Part shown: positions 1-11,216 of the stretch, one piece after another
Layout of the letters: the number at the start of each line of letters is the position of its first letter
Numbering within the stretch: position 1 is the first letter of the stretch
Assembly: GCA_003971905.1 (NCBI GenBank)
Contig: RSEE01000019.1
Coordinates: 62,001-126,000 of the forward strand
Direction: 5' to 3'
Length of the DNA stretch: 64,000 nucleotides
Source: Moniliella sp. 'wahieum'
Lineage: Eukaryota > Basidiomycota > Moniliellomycetes > Moniliellales > Moniliellaceae
Notes under the pieces: model-generated
What the model saw: the letters and a program-made list of their open reading frames with translations, nothing else
Database searches by the model: none
Told to the model about the DNA's origin: nothing
Made by a program: the position numbers and the translations under genes

Positions 1-2096
1 CGAGCGTCTTCCAAGCGCGAAGAAAGCGCACGTTCAATGCTCTTGTTGGCCAAGAGCATAGTGATCGCTTGTTGGTCCGCCGAGGCGTACACGTCGCTCA
101 AGTTGGTGGTGGTGGGCAAGGCCAGGTTGATCACGCGAATCCGACGTTCGCCAAACGACGTTGAGTGTAGCAACACGGCCTGGAACAGACGAGCGGGGTA
201 GTGATGTTTTCCTCAATTTCGCACTCCACCGCATAGTTTTGGTCGAGCGGCACAGCGGACATGGCGAGCAAGTCGGAGGAACGAACGAAAAAGTTACCGT
301 GAAAGGCGGTGGGACGGATGCCGCGGGAATGCGGACGCGCAAGATGGCCTCGAGACCAATGGGCGAACCAAGCACCTTACTAAGCTCAGTGTGGAACTTG
401 GTGGCTTCCTCGGCGTTGCAGCGTTAAAGCCAGGGTAGAAAAACGTTTCGCCACCCGTGTAACGGGGCAAGCAAGCCAAACTTGCCACATCCGTGTACCG
501 CGAACTGAACAGCCACATATCCACCGACACTTGAGCCCGAGCACAATCAATCGGGAAGGTTTTGTAAACTGCGAGCCGGCTTGGAGCAAGCTCGATTCCT
601 TGGCCGTGCCAAGCAACTTGGGATCGTCCCGGACCTTGAGCGGACCCAGGCCCAATGTAGGCAACGTCGAGGTCAGTGTCACGATTTTCCCGCCCGTAGG
701 GCTAACCAGTTGGAATGCCGCCTGGAGTGCCGAGCCCATCCCCGACCCCACCTGGGTCGAAGCGGCAAACATGTCCGGGAAGCCTTGGAGCAAAGCTTCG
801 ATCCCAGCCCTGGCACAAGTTCATCAGAATGTCGGTGGGTTTAGGCAAGAAAGGGTCGTCGAGGTCAGACACGACGAGGATTTCAGGGTCGGAGCGGCCT
901 TCTGCACACTAAACACGTGCAAAGCTTGGTCAACCGCAATAAAGCCAACGCGGGTACGGCCGTCGGCATTGGGGATGTCATCAAGCGAGTCCAGGATGGT
1001 TTGGGCGGCAAGAGCGGCCATGCCGTTGCGGATGCTATCGACCGTCACGTCGATAAGAAAGACGTAGGTGGGCGCTTGAGGAGAGCGAACCATGTACTCC
1101 CTCGGCGCGATGAACTCGACAACGGCACTGTTGAGTTCCGGACGGGTACGCCGATCCCGTGGCTGGTTCGTCTCGTGATCCCAGTCAAATGTGCTGGGAA
1201 CTTCGTTGCCGATCCCACAGATGGTGCACTTCCACCGATTGCCATTGTCGGTAAACTGGACAAAGGGGTTGATGTACGCGCGACACTTTCGGCACCGCAC
1301 AATGATCGGTTCATCCACCACGGCACCTGGTCCACTAGCGGTACGTCCGTCGACCCCGGTGGCGGGAGGCGATTGGGGGTCAAGATCAAGCCGAGCGGAT
1401 GTTGGTCTTGGCCAGCAGCGTTGCCGTGGTTGGGATGGCAGCGAGCGTGCACCGCTGCCACACCGGGTCCGCATTGACGACGGGGCTCGTGGTCAAGGTG
1501 GCGTAAGAAGGAAGTTTGGGTGAAGGCGGGCGGGCGTCGGAGGCATATGGGTCGGGAGCCATGCCGCTCAAATTAACCGTCGACAGCGCAGGGCCTTGGG
1601 GAGGGAGGAAGCCATTGCCATCCATCCCACCTGGTGCCATACCCATGGGAGCAGGGGCGCCATTGGGAGCAAGGTGCATGCCGGCCATCTGGTGCGCCAA
1701 GGCACTGGGATCGTGCCCGCCCATGGCGGGCATGCCTGCCGGCATGCCGGCAAAGTCGCTGGCAGGGAGCGGGGCGACGCCATACGCAGCCGCCTCATTG
1801 ACAGCCTGCGAAGGCATGACCGCCGGTGTATCCGGCGCACCGGGGGTGAAATTTCGGGCTGGCCGCTCATAGCAGGTGCGCCGTACCCCGAAGGCGGCGG
1901 GCCCGAGAAGGGGAAGCCGCCGCGCCGGCCTGCGGCTGCATGGGATGAGACGGAGGGGCGCAGACGGGCCAGGCGGGACCATGCCCATGGGCGCGGGCGT
2001 GGGGTACGCTCGCCTCCGATTGGCGGGCGCAAGCGGGGCGGGCGAAGAGCCGATGCGCGGGCCAACGGGCGGATGGACAGACGGGTGGCCGGGCAA
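1..2096 (-). CDS. SEC24: Sec24, COPII coat cargo-binding subunit (partial, runs off left edge)
   Basis: Sec24 pairs with Sec23 in the inner COPII coat at ER exit sites and picks cargo. Seen: a Pro/Gly/Met-rich N-terminal region (about 1500-2096), the conserved entry segment with [17 protein letters not shown] near 1430, a zinc-finger with CRKC (1283-1305) and CTIC (1217-1231), then the trunk beginning [16 protein letters not shown]. The later trunk ([20 protein letters not shown], about 480-530) and beta-sandwich segments follow, and the C-terminal half lies outside the window. The frame slips by single bases several times (near 1855, 1440, 830, 520 and 400), like other conserved genes here, so sequence error is more likely than a pseudogene. 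The exact start is uncertain because the N-terminus is low complexity. Family identity is firm. Confidence 0.9.
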
Positions 2097-2990
2097 GGGG
2101 CCTGCGGCGGGTGGCGGGCGGGGCAGGAGGACGGGGGGAGGTGCTGGGCGGGAGAGGCATGCGCTGCGGGCGGCGCGGAGAGGCGCCCGCGGGGGCGGTT
2201 AGGGGCACACCGGGGCGGGCGGGGGAAGAGCCGGGTGGGATCGGGCGGCGGCCGGGCAGGACGTGGCTTGAGGCGTGAGACCGGCAGCGGGAGCAGGAGC
2301 AGGACCGGGCCTGGAGCGACCGAGAGGGAAGAGGGTCAGACAGACGTCGCGGCAGAAGGAGGCAGGATACGCACCACTGCTGGCGCCAGGGGCCGTTGCC
2401 GTTGGGAACAGCCATGGAGGTGGTGGTGGTGGGTGGTGGTGGTGGCTGGGGCGTGCTGGATGGATGGATGCTATGCTGTCTTCTGCGGGTGCTGACGTGG
2501 AGCACCGCACACTGGCGCGGCGCCTGTGCTCCCACCTGCCCAGCGACACGCCGTGCGTTTGGATGGTTTCGGGTGCTGAGCTCAGCGGCTGAGCCGCACG
2601 AGCAACGCCACCCGGCCAGCGGCGCCCGCCGACCGCGAGGCGCCTCCACGTGGCCGCCCCTTGGTTTCAACTTGCCGCCGCGCTCACGTCAGCCAGCTCC
2701 GGGATCTGCGATCACATCTATCACCTAGCACACGCTGTCGGCGGCTGTCTGCTGCCCACCGGCGCACGCAGAGCAGACGACCATTAACACGAGCAGGCTG
2801 AACTCTGAACAGGAGGTCTACAGAGGTGCAGGCGATTTCCCAGAGATGAGAAGGCTGGTAGGGGAGATCGACGGCAGAGTCGTGGCGCGTGGCGCTGGAC
2901 AGAGGACACTGGAGGACGCGCCCGATAGAACAAAGATCCGTAGAGCGGAGAACCCAGAAGCACCTACAGCCAGAACGTAGAGCCAAGAGC
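2097..2990. other. Intergenic region upstream of SEC24
   Basis: GC-rich non-coding stretch between the end of the hydrolase gene and the SEC24 start. It contains a GGT-rich run near 2416-2450. No ORF here looks conserved. It should hold the SEC24 promoter and 5' leader, but I see no clear TATA box or motif. Confidence 0.4.
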
Positions 2991-4962
2991 TTACAGATGA
3001 GCCGGAGGCTGCTGGCCTTCGCTGCTGATCGTCTCGGCCATCCACCCAGCCACGATGCCCGCCATCCGATCCGGCAGCAGCTGGGGCATCATATGTCCCG
3101 CATCAGCCACCACCACCGCTTCGCCCTGGATGGGGAACCGAGCCCGCATTCGTCCCACTCCACAAGCGCTTTCTCTTCCCTCCTCCGCCTCCTTGCCCCC
3201 GGCTACGATCGCCTGCCGATTGTCCTCAATTAACTGAGCGCGCACCCGTTCACCTTGGCGCAACTGTCCGACAAGTAGGTAGTACGCCTCCCGGACCGGG
3301 CTCCATCCAGCGCATCGTTGGTAATACGGAGTGAGCTGGTGATACGTCCCATACTCGGTTGCAAATGCAGTGAAATGTACGGCCCTTACGATGGGAAGCA
3401 CGAGCCTGATCACCACCACCACCACCACCAATGCGATTCCAATAGTTGGCAAACGCCCGGAGAGGAGCAAGCATGTTGTGCATCCCGCTCCAACCACCTG
3501 CGAACAGGGCACCTTCCGAGTACTTGGACGTGCTCAGGTGCACTGCCTCTTCCGACTCTTGTGTCAGTGGAGGATACTCCCGTCCGCCCGAGGAAGGGAC
3601 GAGGGCATGGTGAAAACAGGTTGCGTGCCGCCTCGTGCCATGCACCATAAAACGGTTAACGGTTCAAGGCAGTCTGTGCTGCGGCGAAGGCCACGTATCG
3701 CGTCGACGGACCGTCGTCCCAGAGAGAGACGAAGGGGCAAACGTGTTCGTTGAGCGAGGGCATTGATGGTCCACGTGGGATCTCAGTGCCATCGGGAGCT
3801 CGGAGGGCAGGTAAGCCCTCGACGGAAAAACAGGCGGGTGGGCCAAAGGCGGGTCCAACATGATCAAGGTATCGATCAGGTGAGGATGGGTGTTTGCGGC
3901 CATAGTAGCAAGACAAGCGCCTACGCTGTGCCCGATCAGAACGACCCTGGGAGGCGGGGATGTCGCCTCCGCATCATCCTTGACGCGCGGCAACACGGGT
4001 CCTAGCTCTTCCTCTTGGCCGGCGCGGGTGGCGGGGAGGTAGTGTTTCAGAAACTGAAGCACATCCCGGGACAAGTCGGGCCAAGAGTTGACTGAGCAAC
4101 AACAAGTAGCGGGGGAGGGAAGGAGGTCAGTACCAGTGCAAGAACAAGGGATTAGCACCAAAACACGTACGACCAGCCCCGACACCATGTCGGTTGAGCG
4201 ATGCCGATTCGCCCATATCCAGTGCTTCCAGCGACCAAATATCGTCCACCACAATATCGGACGAAAGTTTGGCCAGTAGCGCCGCCAAGAACGGCTCAAA
4301 TGTCTGACCCAAATCTTGTTAGTGTGCTGGGGACCACAACTCCCTGATTCTCAAGATAGGCAGAAAGACAGGGTAGGGGGACTCACCTCCTTATGAAGGC
4401 CATTCGCATGAAGCAAAACGAGAGTAACATGTTGGTCCTTGGGGGTGGCCCGCCTACGACGGGGCTTGGCCGGAACGATACGCTGGGCCACAGCCCACAG
4501 TTGCCGTTCTCGCTGTGCGATGCGCTCCTGGACGACAAGCTCGTGGCCTGTCGCTGTGGTTGGGCTGAAAGCCCGACGATTCGAGGACCTGGGCGTCCAG
4601 TCTCCCACGCGGCAGCCGCCTCTGGCTTGGACAAGCCGGCAGGAGGAAGCGGCTTGCCACAGGGGTGGTCGCCGTGGGCAACGCACGTGGCCAAGCAGCG
4701 GGGAAAACATGGGATCGGGGGAAGTCCAAGCCGTGCCATCAGGGCCTCGGAATGCCATGCGTTCCCAGACAGTTGGCCACGGGAAGAAGGTTGCAACGGC
4801 GGGGCCAAGGCATCGGGTGCCGTCGCTGGGACCTGCCATCGGTGGGGCCCGCCAGCCCGAGGGAGGGGAGGGCAGTGACAGGGGGACGAGCGGCAGAAGC
4901 AGTTGCGCCGGGTTGGTGGCCGCAGCCTGCAGGGCCTTCTTGGTCAGCGTCGCTGTAGTCAT
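2991..4962 (-). CDS. Alpha/beta hydrolase, Lpx1/ToxA-like, probably peroxisomal
   Basis: Serine hydrolase fold protein resembling the fungal family of peroxisomal lipase Lpx1 and 'toxin biosynthesis' hydrolases; the substrate is unknown. Seen: exon 1 (4387-4962) ends with the oxyanion-region motif VTLVLLHANGLHKE; exon 2 (4171-4303) carries TFEPFLAALLAKL and DIWSLEALDMGESASLN; exon 3 starts at 4091 and has the nucleophile elbow VVLIGHSVGACLAT followed by LDTLIMLDPPL. A histidine motif VVVADAGHMMPQLLPDRMAG lies near the C-terminus. Introns are 4304-4386 (GTGAGT donor) and 4092-4170 (GTACGT donor). The protein ends in AHL, which fits the peroxisomal PTS1 consensus [SAC][KRH][LM]. Frame slips occur in the 3' half (about 3700 and 3430). 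Start chosen at MTTATLTKKALQ, which the downstream partial copy shares. Confidence 0.72.
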
Positions 4963-5258
4963 GAGGGATGGGCTCTGGGAGCACAGACAAGAATCGGTGG
5001 AACGGGAAGCCGTATAAATGGATTGCGCAAGTGAAAGAAATGGGCCAACATCCGGGACTGGGGGGGGGGTAGATACCGGTTAAAGCAGTTTGTCTCCGGA
5101 TACCGGGGCAATCGGGTGCAATCTGGATACCGACCGAGCTGACCGAGGCCAACCAAGGCCAGCGGTTGCCTTTTCTGAAGGAGGTTTGAATCCCAACGGT
5201 GGCTGGCGGCCTGGACCGACAGTCCATCTGATTTTGTCGATGGCAGGTGGTATCCAAA

Positions 5259-5351
5259 GGCGAGATAGCGAAGTGGTCTAACGCGCTGTGTTAAGGAGTT
5301 TCTCTTTCTAACCGCAGTCTCCGGGGCGTGGGTTCGAATCCCACCTCGTCA
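5259..5351 (+). tRNA. tRNA-Leu-like gene, anticodon AAG, with a short intron
   Basis: The D stem is GCG/CGC with loop AAGTGGTCTAA. The anticodon stem CTGTG pairs with CGCAG across a loop that reads TTAAGG, then about 15 nt of intron, then C, giving anticodon AAG (Leu, CUU). The T arm GTGGG-TTCGAAT-CCCAC is perfect. The acceptor GGCGAGA faces CTCGTC, one base short of seven, and the variable arm is only about 10 nt. So it is either a real gene with one missing base or a recently decayed copy. Confidence 0.55.
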
Positions 5352-7000
5352 CTTTTTGCTTTTTTCGTTACCAAGAACAAGAAAGCGAATTATGGTCATT
5401 GATACCACGCTATTACCACCCTCCAAGAAAGCACTGCTACAGGTAACATAAGTCAACTATAGTCGCATGCCAACCCATGGTCATCCGATGAAGCTCATGT
5501 GCTTATCGTTCAGTACTAGTTAGTAGTACATCTCCGCGACCTTCTATAATGACTTCGACTTTTGGCTTCTCATCGGGTCCAACAGAGCCATGTTCTATAT
5601 CCGGACCAGCGAGACGACGGGATGATCATGCTCGGCGGTGCACTCTGCGACTTGGCTATTGGGTGCAAATCCCACGGATCATATGTATTTCCTTGCCGAG
5701 AACAACCGCACATCAAGGTACGTGTAGAAATGGACCAACATGCAGGACACTAATACCACCTGGGATGCCACAGTACGACCGCATCAACGGAAATCTCTAC
5801 CTATCCCAACCAAAGTTCATTGAGGAACCACGGAAAGGATGGCCTCGCTGGATCAAAGGTGTGCCAACTGCCCCACCCCCACCCACATGACCCTAGCAAG
5901 GGCCGACCCTGAGCCCCCAGTCACGCCTCTCGAACAGAAGGATTACCAGGCCAAGATCCGCTCCGGGCTGTGGATCGAAGCATAGGTCGTCTGAGATGCT
6001 CTTTTCGGCGTTGTCAGCTTGAGGCGGGCCACTGCCGAACCATCACGCGCCATCGTTCTTCGCTACATCCGCGACTTCATTCGTTACTGTACGCGACCAT
6101 GTCGGATCAGACTCACTTGATCACGTTCTTTGTCACAAGTTGTCTGGCCCCCTTGATTTGTTCTAGACCTGTTTTCCCCCTTTGGATTGTGCTCTTTCCC
6201 TCCATGTGATTAGCTCGCATGTTCTCTTCCTCCGAGGTATATATACCTCGCTTCCTTTCTATTCGATGAATATGATCCTTGTCCTTCCCCATCTCCATCT
6301 CCTGTTGACGAGAAATTATCACCTCTCCGCATCACCCTTTCCCGGGTGCTCCAGCTCTGGCATTATACACCGACTCGGACCTAGTGGGGGATCCCGAACA
6401 TGAGGTACGTTCTGCCTCGGGACTTATCCTTTACGTCTACGGTGTCCCTATGTCGTAACAATCCTTACGGTAACCCAAGAGCATCAACAACACGGCCGCT
6501 GCCGAAATACGGCCGGGTTTGACGGAGTGGTCGACGCCAATCACGTCAAGAATATCTTAATCAAACTAAAGGCGATCAACGAAGACGAACCGATTCACTG
6601 GAACTGCTACACAACACGGTCGCCATATCCTCTTCTTTCAAAAATTAAGAGAGCACAGCACAGGAAAGATTCGAGAACTATATGGATCCTCGCTACCACA
6701 ACGTACTGCAACATGTGGCCTCTCTGGGGAGAGAATATCCTCCACCATGTCGCAGGAGTAAACAACCAGAGGCCGTTGGGATCACCAATCCCGTTGGCAA
6801 ACCCATTCTATAAGCACCTGCCGGCGCTTCTCATCGAAAGCCTCAACCAACTCAAGCGTGGCCTAGAGTCTCTGGCCAGCGGGGATGTTGACCGTGGGGA
6901 CCGAGGGCCGAGCACCTCTAGGCCATGCTGAATCAGTCCTGTCATCCGAGTTGGCCGCGCTGAGTCCACTGGATTCGACCGTGTTCAATCGGGCCCATGG
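5352..7000. other. Gene-poor spacer between the two copies of the duplicated block
   Basis: AT-richer than the flanking genes. The longest open frame (6527-6931, plus) gives a 134-residue peptide I do not recognise, and shorter frames at 5549-5890 are equally anonymous. The region may contain old mobile-element debris, but I found no terminal repeats or domain that would let me name one. Confidence 0.3.
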
Positions 7001-7003
7001 CTA

Positions 7004-7440
7004 GGTGGTCGCCGTGGGCAACGCACGTGGCCAAGCAGCGGGGAAAACATGGGATCGGGAAGTCCAAGCCGTGCCATCGGGGCCTCGGAATGCCGTGCGT
7101 TCCCCAGACAGTTGGCCACCGGGAAGAAGGTGCAACGGCGGGGGCAAAGCATCGGGTGCCGTCGCTGGGACCTGCCATCGGTGGGGCCCGCCAGCCCGAG
7201 GGGGAGGGGCAGTGGCAGGTGGGACGAGGGGCAGAAGCAGTTGCGCCGGGTTGGTGGCCGCAGCCTGCAGGGCCTTCTTGGCCAGCGTCACCGTGGTCAT
7301 AGCCGTGGGCAGGGAGACCAATGAGGGTACGAAAGGGATGGTCTCTGGGAACAGAGACAAAAACCGGTGGAACGAGAAGTTAAAAATATATGCGCAAGTC
7401 CAAGAAAAGCGCGATACCACTACAGCCATCAATGTCCGGA
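7004..7440 (-). pseudogene. Truncated duplicate of the hydrolase 5' end
   Basis: The block 7004-7301 is nearly identical to 4664-4963, i.e. the first roughly 100 codons of the hydrolase gene, starting with the same MTT-TL-KKALQAAATNPAQ opening. It stops abruptly at 7004, in exon 1, with no further exons. Upstream DNA (7302-7440) is also related to 4964-5060 but less well conserved. It cannot encode a hydrolase because the catalytic region is absent. Confidence 0.8.
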
Positions 7441-7530
7441 TACTGGGTGAAGAGATACCTGTAAACTGTCTGATGAATACTGGGCAAGATACCTGTTACT
7501 ATCTGGTTACCGGCGGGGACACCTGTGGGC

Positions 7531-7690
7531 CCACCGGTTCATTACTGCCTTGGTACGGGTCCACCGGTTTTACTGTCTGGTTTCCTGGCCCACCGGTTAC
7601 TTTCTGGATATCGAGCCCATCGGTTACTGTCTGAATACCAGGCCCACCGGTTACTGTCTGTGGAGACTGGAGGGGCCACCGGTTGCTGCG
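7531..7690. repeat. Minisatellite, about six imperfect copies of a 27-32 bp unit
   Basis: Copies beginning CCACCGGTT (one CCATCGGTT) start at 7531, 7561, 7590, 7617, 7644 and 7676; several continue ACTGTCTG. The parental block near 5080-5170 has only scattered matches, so the array expanded in the duplicate. Confidence 0.75.
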
Positions 7691-7875
7691 GGTTTTCGAA
7701 CGAGGTTCGAATCCTAACTTTTTTTTCCAGGCAATCCATCTTCTATCTTCTACCGTGGTCCGCCCGAAGGGGGAGAGAGCAAAAGTGCCGCTACTATAGT
7801 ACAAAAGTCATGGATCATCGAGATCATTTGTGGGCAACATATCTTCAGTGATCGATGATCGATCGATGATCATCA

Positions 7876-7957
7876 GTCTAACGCGCTGCTGTGTCAAGCA
7901 GGGTCTGTGTTCCTAATCGCAATTCCACGGGGCGTGGTTTCAAATCACACTCTCGTT
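7876..7957 (+). pseudogene. Decayed tRNA-Leu relic
   Basis: GTCTAACGCGCTG and a degraded T arm (GTGGT-TTCAAAT-CACAC) followed by TCTCGTT match the tRNA-Leu-like gene at 5259-5351. The acceptor 5' strand and D arm are replaced by an ATCGATG repeat, and the anticodon region carries extra bases. It occupies the same position relative to the duplicated hydrolase fragment, so it is part of the same duplication. Confidence 0.6.
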
Positions 7958-9355
7958 ATTACTTCCTCCAGTTTTTGCCGTCCTTATTGCCGCAAAACAC
8001 GAGCGGGAAAGTGAACGGGGGGAAGTGTTTCAAGCCAAAGTTCCGTGGCAGTGGCCTAGTGTCGTTGAGGGGCTAGGACTGTGCCTACGGGTGTTTTGCG
8101 GCTGAACCGATTGAAAGGTTGGAAAACAACCGAGACGGACGCTTGTTGCGTTCTTGGCTCTCTTTCCTTCATTTTTTCGTCTTATCGCCCAAGACTCCAC
8201 CGGTCTTCCCTTCGGCCTTGTCAGCGGCTGACGCTTGTGGCTTCAAGCTTCAAGCATCGCTAGTCACTAGTCACTAGTCACTCTTCAAAGGTTTGTCCGT
8301 TCCCTCATTTGCCCCTTATAGTTGCCTCGTCGCGCCCTGGGCTTTTTAAGCCCCCCACATACAATTCACTCAAGCGTTGCTACAAACCAACACAAAAGCC
8401 GCAAACGGCATGGCATCTTACGATCTTTAATCTTATCGCCATCCAGACTGACGCACTATGAGCATATTGCATCACAGTTATTGCTTGCTCTGTGCCTTAG
8501 CCTACGCACACCTCGGCAACGAGAGCTGAGGAACATAATTATGTGATGGGACGAAAATAATCGATATTCAATCTTCAGTTAAGTTCAACGTGCAGCATGA
8601 AGAGTGTTCAATCTGCTCGAGCAGTTGAGATCGGTAGTAGGATCTAAGAGGCAAAGGAGGAAGTGGTCATCGAGACCAAAACGCCGAACAGGCAGAACAG
8701 GCTTCCACAAGCAGGGAAAAGATGGAGAAACGAAACCAATCAATCGGAACCCAAAAACGAACAGACACGAACAAGAGTCTATACAAAACAAAACAGGGAC
8801 CAGAAAGGAGAAAATGGGGGGCGAACTAGGAAACACGGACGAAGGCTAGTGCCCAAACGGTGATCTGGCTTGCTCAACGCATACGCGGAGTCTTAATCGC
8901 TCAAATCACCGCATCAGGGGAAACCTTAAAGCTCGCTCAGCAGGACATCAAGAAGCGTTCTCCCCCTCCGGCCTTTACCAGAGGAAAAGGGGGGGAAGGG
9001 GAAGAAAACGTCCAGCGCCGCAGGTCACTGCTCTTGAGGCCATACGGTCCCAAGAGCAGAAGAGCGAGTCGTCCGGGCTCGAGGTTCTCGAGGAAAAGTG
9101 GGCGCGCACCAGCGGGCCACGGTGGACGGGGGACAAAAGCATCAACGATCTCAATAAACGTCGTTGGATCCGTGTCCACCGGGCCCGGGGTGGCAAGGTA
9201 GATGGAAAATGGTTAAACTAAGGGCGACCATAGTAGCTGCCCCCGTTTCAATATCATATCAAAAGGACAAAGGTCAGAACCAAGGTCAAGTTTTCTTAGC
9301 AAAGGCTAAGCAACGAAGGGGGAAAGGGCAATGGAGAGAAAAACATACCAAGATG
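7958..9355. other. Intergenic region, no supported gene
   Basis: No ORF with recognisable homology. It holds two heptamer arrays (8241-8281) and the 3' flank of the zinc-finger gene. A minus-strand frame at 8937-9179 is open but unassigned. Confidence 0.4.
8241..8281. repeat. Two adjacent heptamer arrays (CTTCAAG x2, TAGTCAC x3)
   Basis: CTTCAAG twice plus C at 8241-8255, then TAGTCAC three times at 8261-8281. Both have period 7 but unrelated units. Confidence 0.9.
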
Positions 9356-10438
9356 TCACTCAATCTTAATGAGCGTTTGCCAATCCAATTCGCCCGAGGG
9401 CGAGGCGGCAGGCAAAATATCCTGTTGGTCAGAGTAAAGTTCGGAGCGCATGGCCGGGTAGAGAGCAAGAACGAGATCTTTTTGCTCATCCGTCATGCCC
9501 TCCTTCTTTACGTGCACATTCTTAATGTGCCGATGCATGTCGGCACGACGATGCGAAGCGTGGGGGCAATCCCCAAGCGGACAAGGGAACCGCTTGTTGT
9601 AACTCGGATCGTGGGTTTTAAGGTGCTCCTTGAGATTGTACGCACGGTCAAACCCAACGGGCATTGGTCGCACTGGTACATGCGCGGAGCGACCGGGATA
9701 GCGTACGGGCTAGCGGCCTCACGCAACGATTGGCGTGTCCGACGGTCAGGGCCAAGGCCCGATGCACCCAACGAAATCAACGGCGGCGGCGACACGCGTG
9801 CAGGAGGGGAGCATTCACGGACCATAGGCGAATGCGCACGCGGCTTAGGCCGAGGGGAACTCGTTCGAGTTTCCCGCTGAAGTAGCCCCTCAAGAACAAC
9901 CTCGGCCGGGATTTCACGCTTCAGCGCTGCACGCGACAAGTTGATAAACTGGAGCATGGCAGACACGGGGGCCGCTTGCAGCCATTTCCTTGAGGCTGCT
10001 GCACACCGAATCGTAGTCCAGTCCATCCGAGGAGGACGAAGGCGAGGCGGATAACAGTGCGGCTGGGGCGACGGAATGCGCAGGCGCATGTAACGATTGC
10101 TGAGACTGCTGCACAGGCAGCAGGGCAGACATGCTCATCCACAGCTCCGTCAGGTTGGGGAGGGAGGGTGAGTCGAGCGGGACGGATGGTTCGCGGTCCG
10201 AAGGAGTGGTTGCATAGGACGAAGGCGAGGAGGACGCCTCGCTTGACGACCCATAGCCTGCCAGAATGTGGTCCCAAGTGGGAGGCACACCGGCCTGCGG
10301 CACGCCGGCAGCGGGCTGCTGGTTGAGCGACATGAGGGACGAGAGGGTGTCGTACTGCTTGGCAGGGTCGGCGATGATGCTCGACAGGAAGGCGTCGTAA
10401 TCGAGCGCAGGAGCGGACACGGGGGCAAGCTCAGGCAT
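9356..10438 (-). CDS. C2H2 zinc-finger transcription factor
   Basis: Likely DNA-binding regulator; target unknown. From the N-terminus: an acidic/hydrophobic start (MPELAPVSAPALDYDAFLSS), a long Ser/Pro/Gln-rich linker, then two C2H2 fingers near the C-terminus. Finger 1 is YQCDQC followed by VGFDRAYNLKEHLKTH, finger 2 is FPCPLGDC followed by RRADMHRHIKNVH. A short tail ends at 9356. The frame slips near 9970 and again inside finger 1 (about 9640), so no single ORF spans it. No intron is evident. Two fingers with HX3H spacing suggest a pathway regulator, but I cannot assign an orthologue. Confidence 0.75.
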
Positions 10439-11216
10439 GGGGGCAAAGAGGAGAAGGGGGTGGTGGAAGTGTGAGGCGGGACGGGGAATAGATGCGGCTA
10501 GCAGGGACGGTTAGTCCACGAAGGCCTTCTTAATAGCAACCCACGACCGGCACCTGCGCTCGCACCTCCAACCAGCCAGCAGCCCGCAGGGCGCCAGTGT
10601 CCCCTTGCATTGCATTTTTACTACCCCCCCGCGCCCCCTCCCGCCCAGCACATGGTTCGCCTTTTTTTTATCTCCGCGGCCTCGCAAGCAGACTGCGCAG
10701 CGTAACGCACCCGCACCCACCCCCTGCAGCGCCCGCATGGCGCCAGTGTATCCTCCATTCCAGGCGCCTCCGGCCTCCGGCGTCCCCGCAGCAGCCTGGC
10801 ACAGATCACGTTGGTGAGAAAAAACACTCTACGCGGTGGAACGTAGGAGACCACGTGACAGCCACACGTAACGCGTGCCGGCCTAAGAGTCCTGTCAGAT
10901 GTCTTAGACATTATGTTAGCTCCTGCCACTGCATCACCGCATCACCAGGTTTCGCATATCATCACCCCCACATCACATGCTATTGTCACATCTGTGCGGC
11001 ACATGCTATAGCACGTGATGCATCATCGTTGACGCGTGACGCTTCGACACTTCAAAAAGTATATACATCACTTGCCCATTGACAAAAAAACCCCTTGCCC
11101 AACTATCTCCCTTTTGAATTCATATCATTGACAGAGCTTAAGGCTGGGACAGGGAGAACGCTACGTCTAAACCGAACCGTTCATCTTGCGGGGGTTACTT
11201 GGAAGCGCCACTAAGG
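10439..11216. other. Upstream region of the zinc-finger gene
   Basis: No gene seen. It contains a poly-C/GC-rich leader (10600-10650) and, at 10920-11050, a run rich in CATCAC, CACGTG and GCATCATC words. The zinc-finger promoter should lie here. Confidence 0.35.

Noticed and set aside
5352-7000. A degraded mobile element or retroelement between the two duplicated blocks
   Set aside because: No terminal repeats, primer site or recognisable domain could be shown; composition alone is not enough.
7531-7690. CRISPR-like array
   Set aside because: The units are directly tandem and imperfect, without spacers, in a eukaryotic genome.
8937-9179. Minus-strand frame with a PRPPWP motif resembling a methyltransferase
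   Set aside because: The motif context did not match the family and no neighbouring exons extend it.
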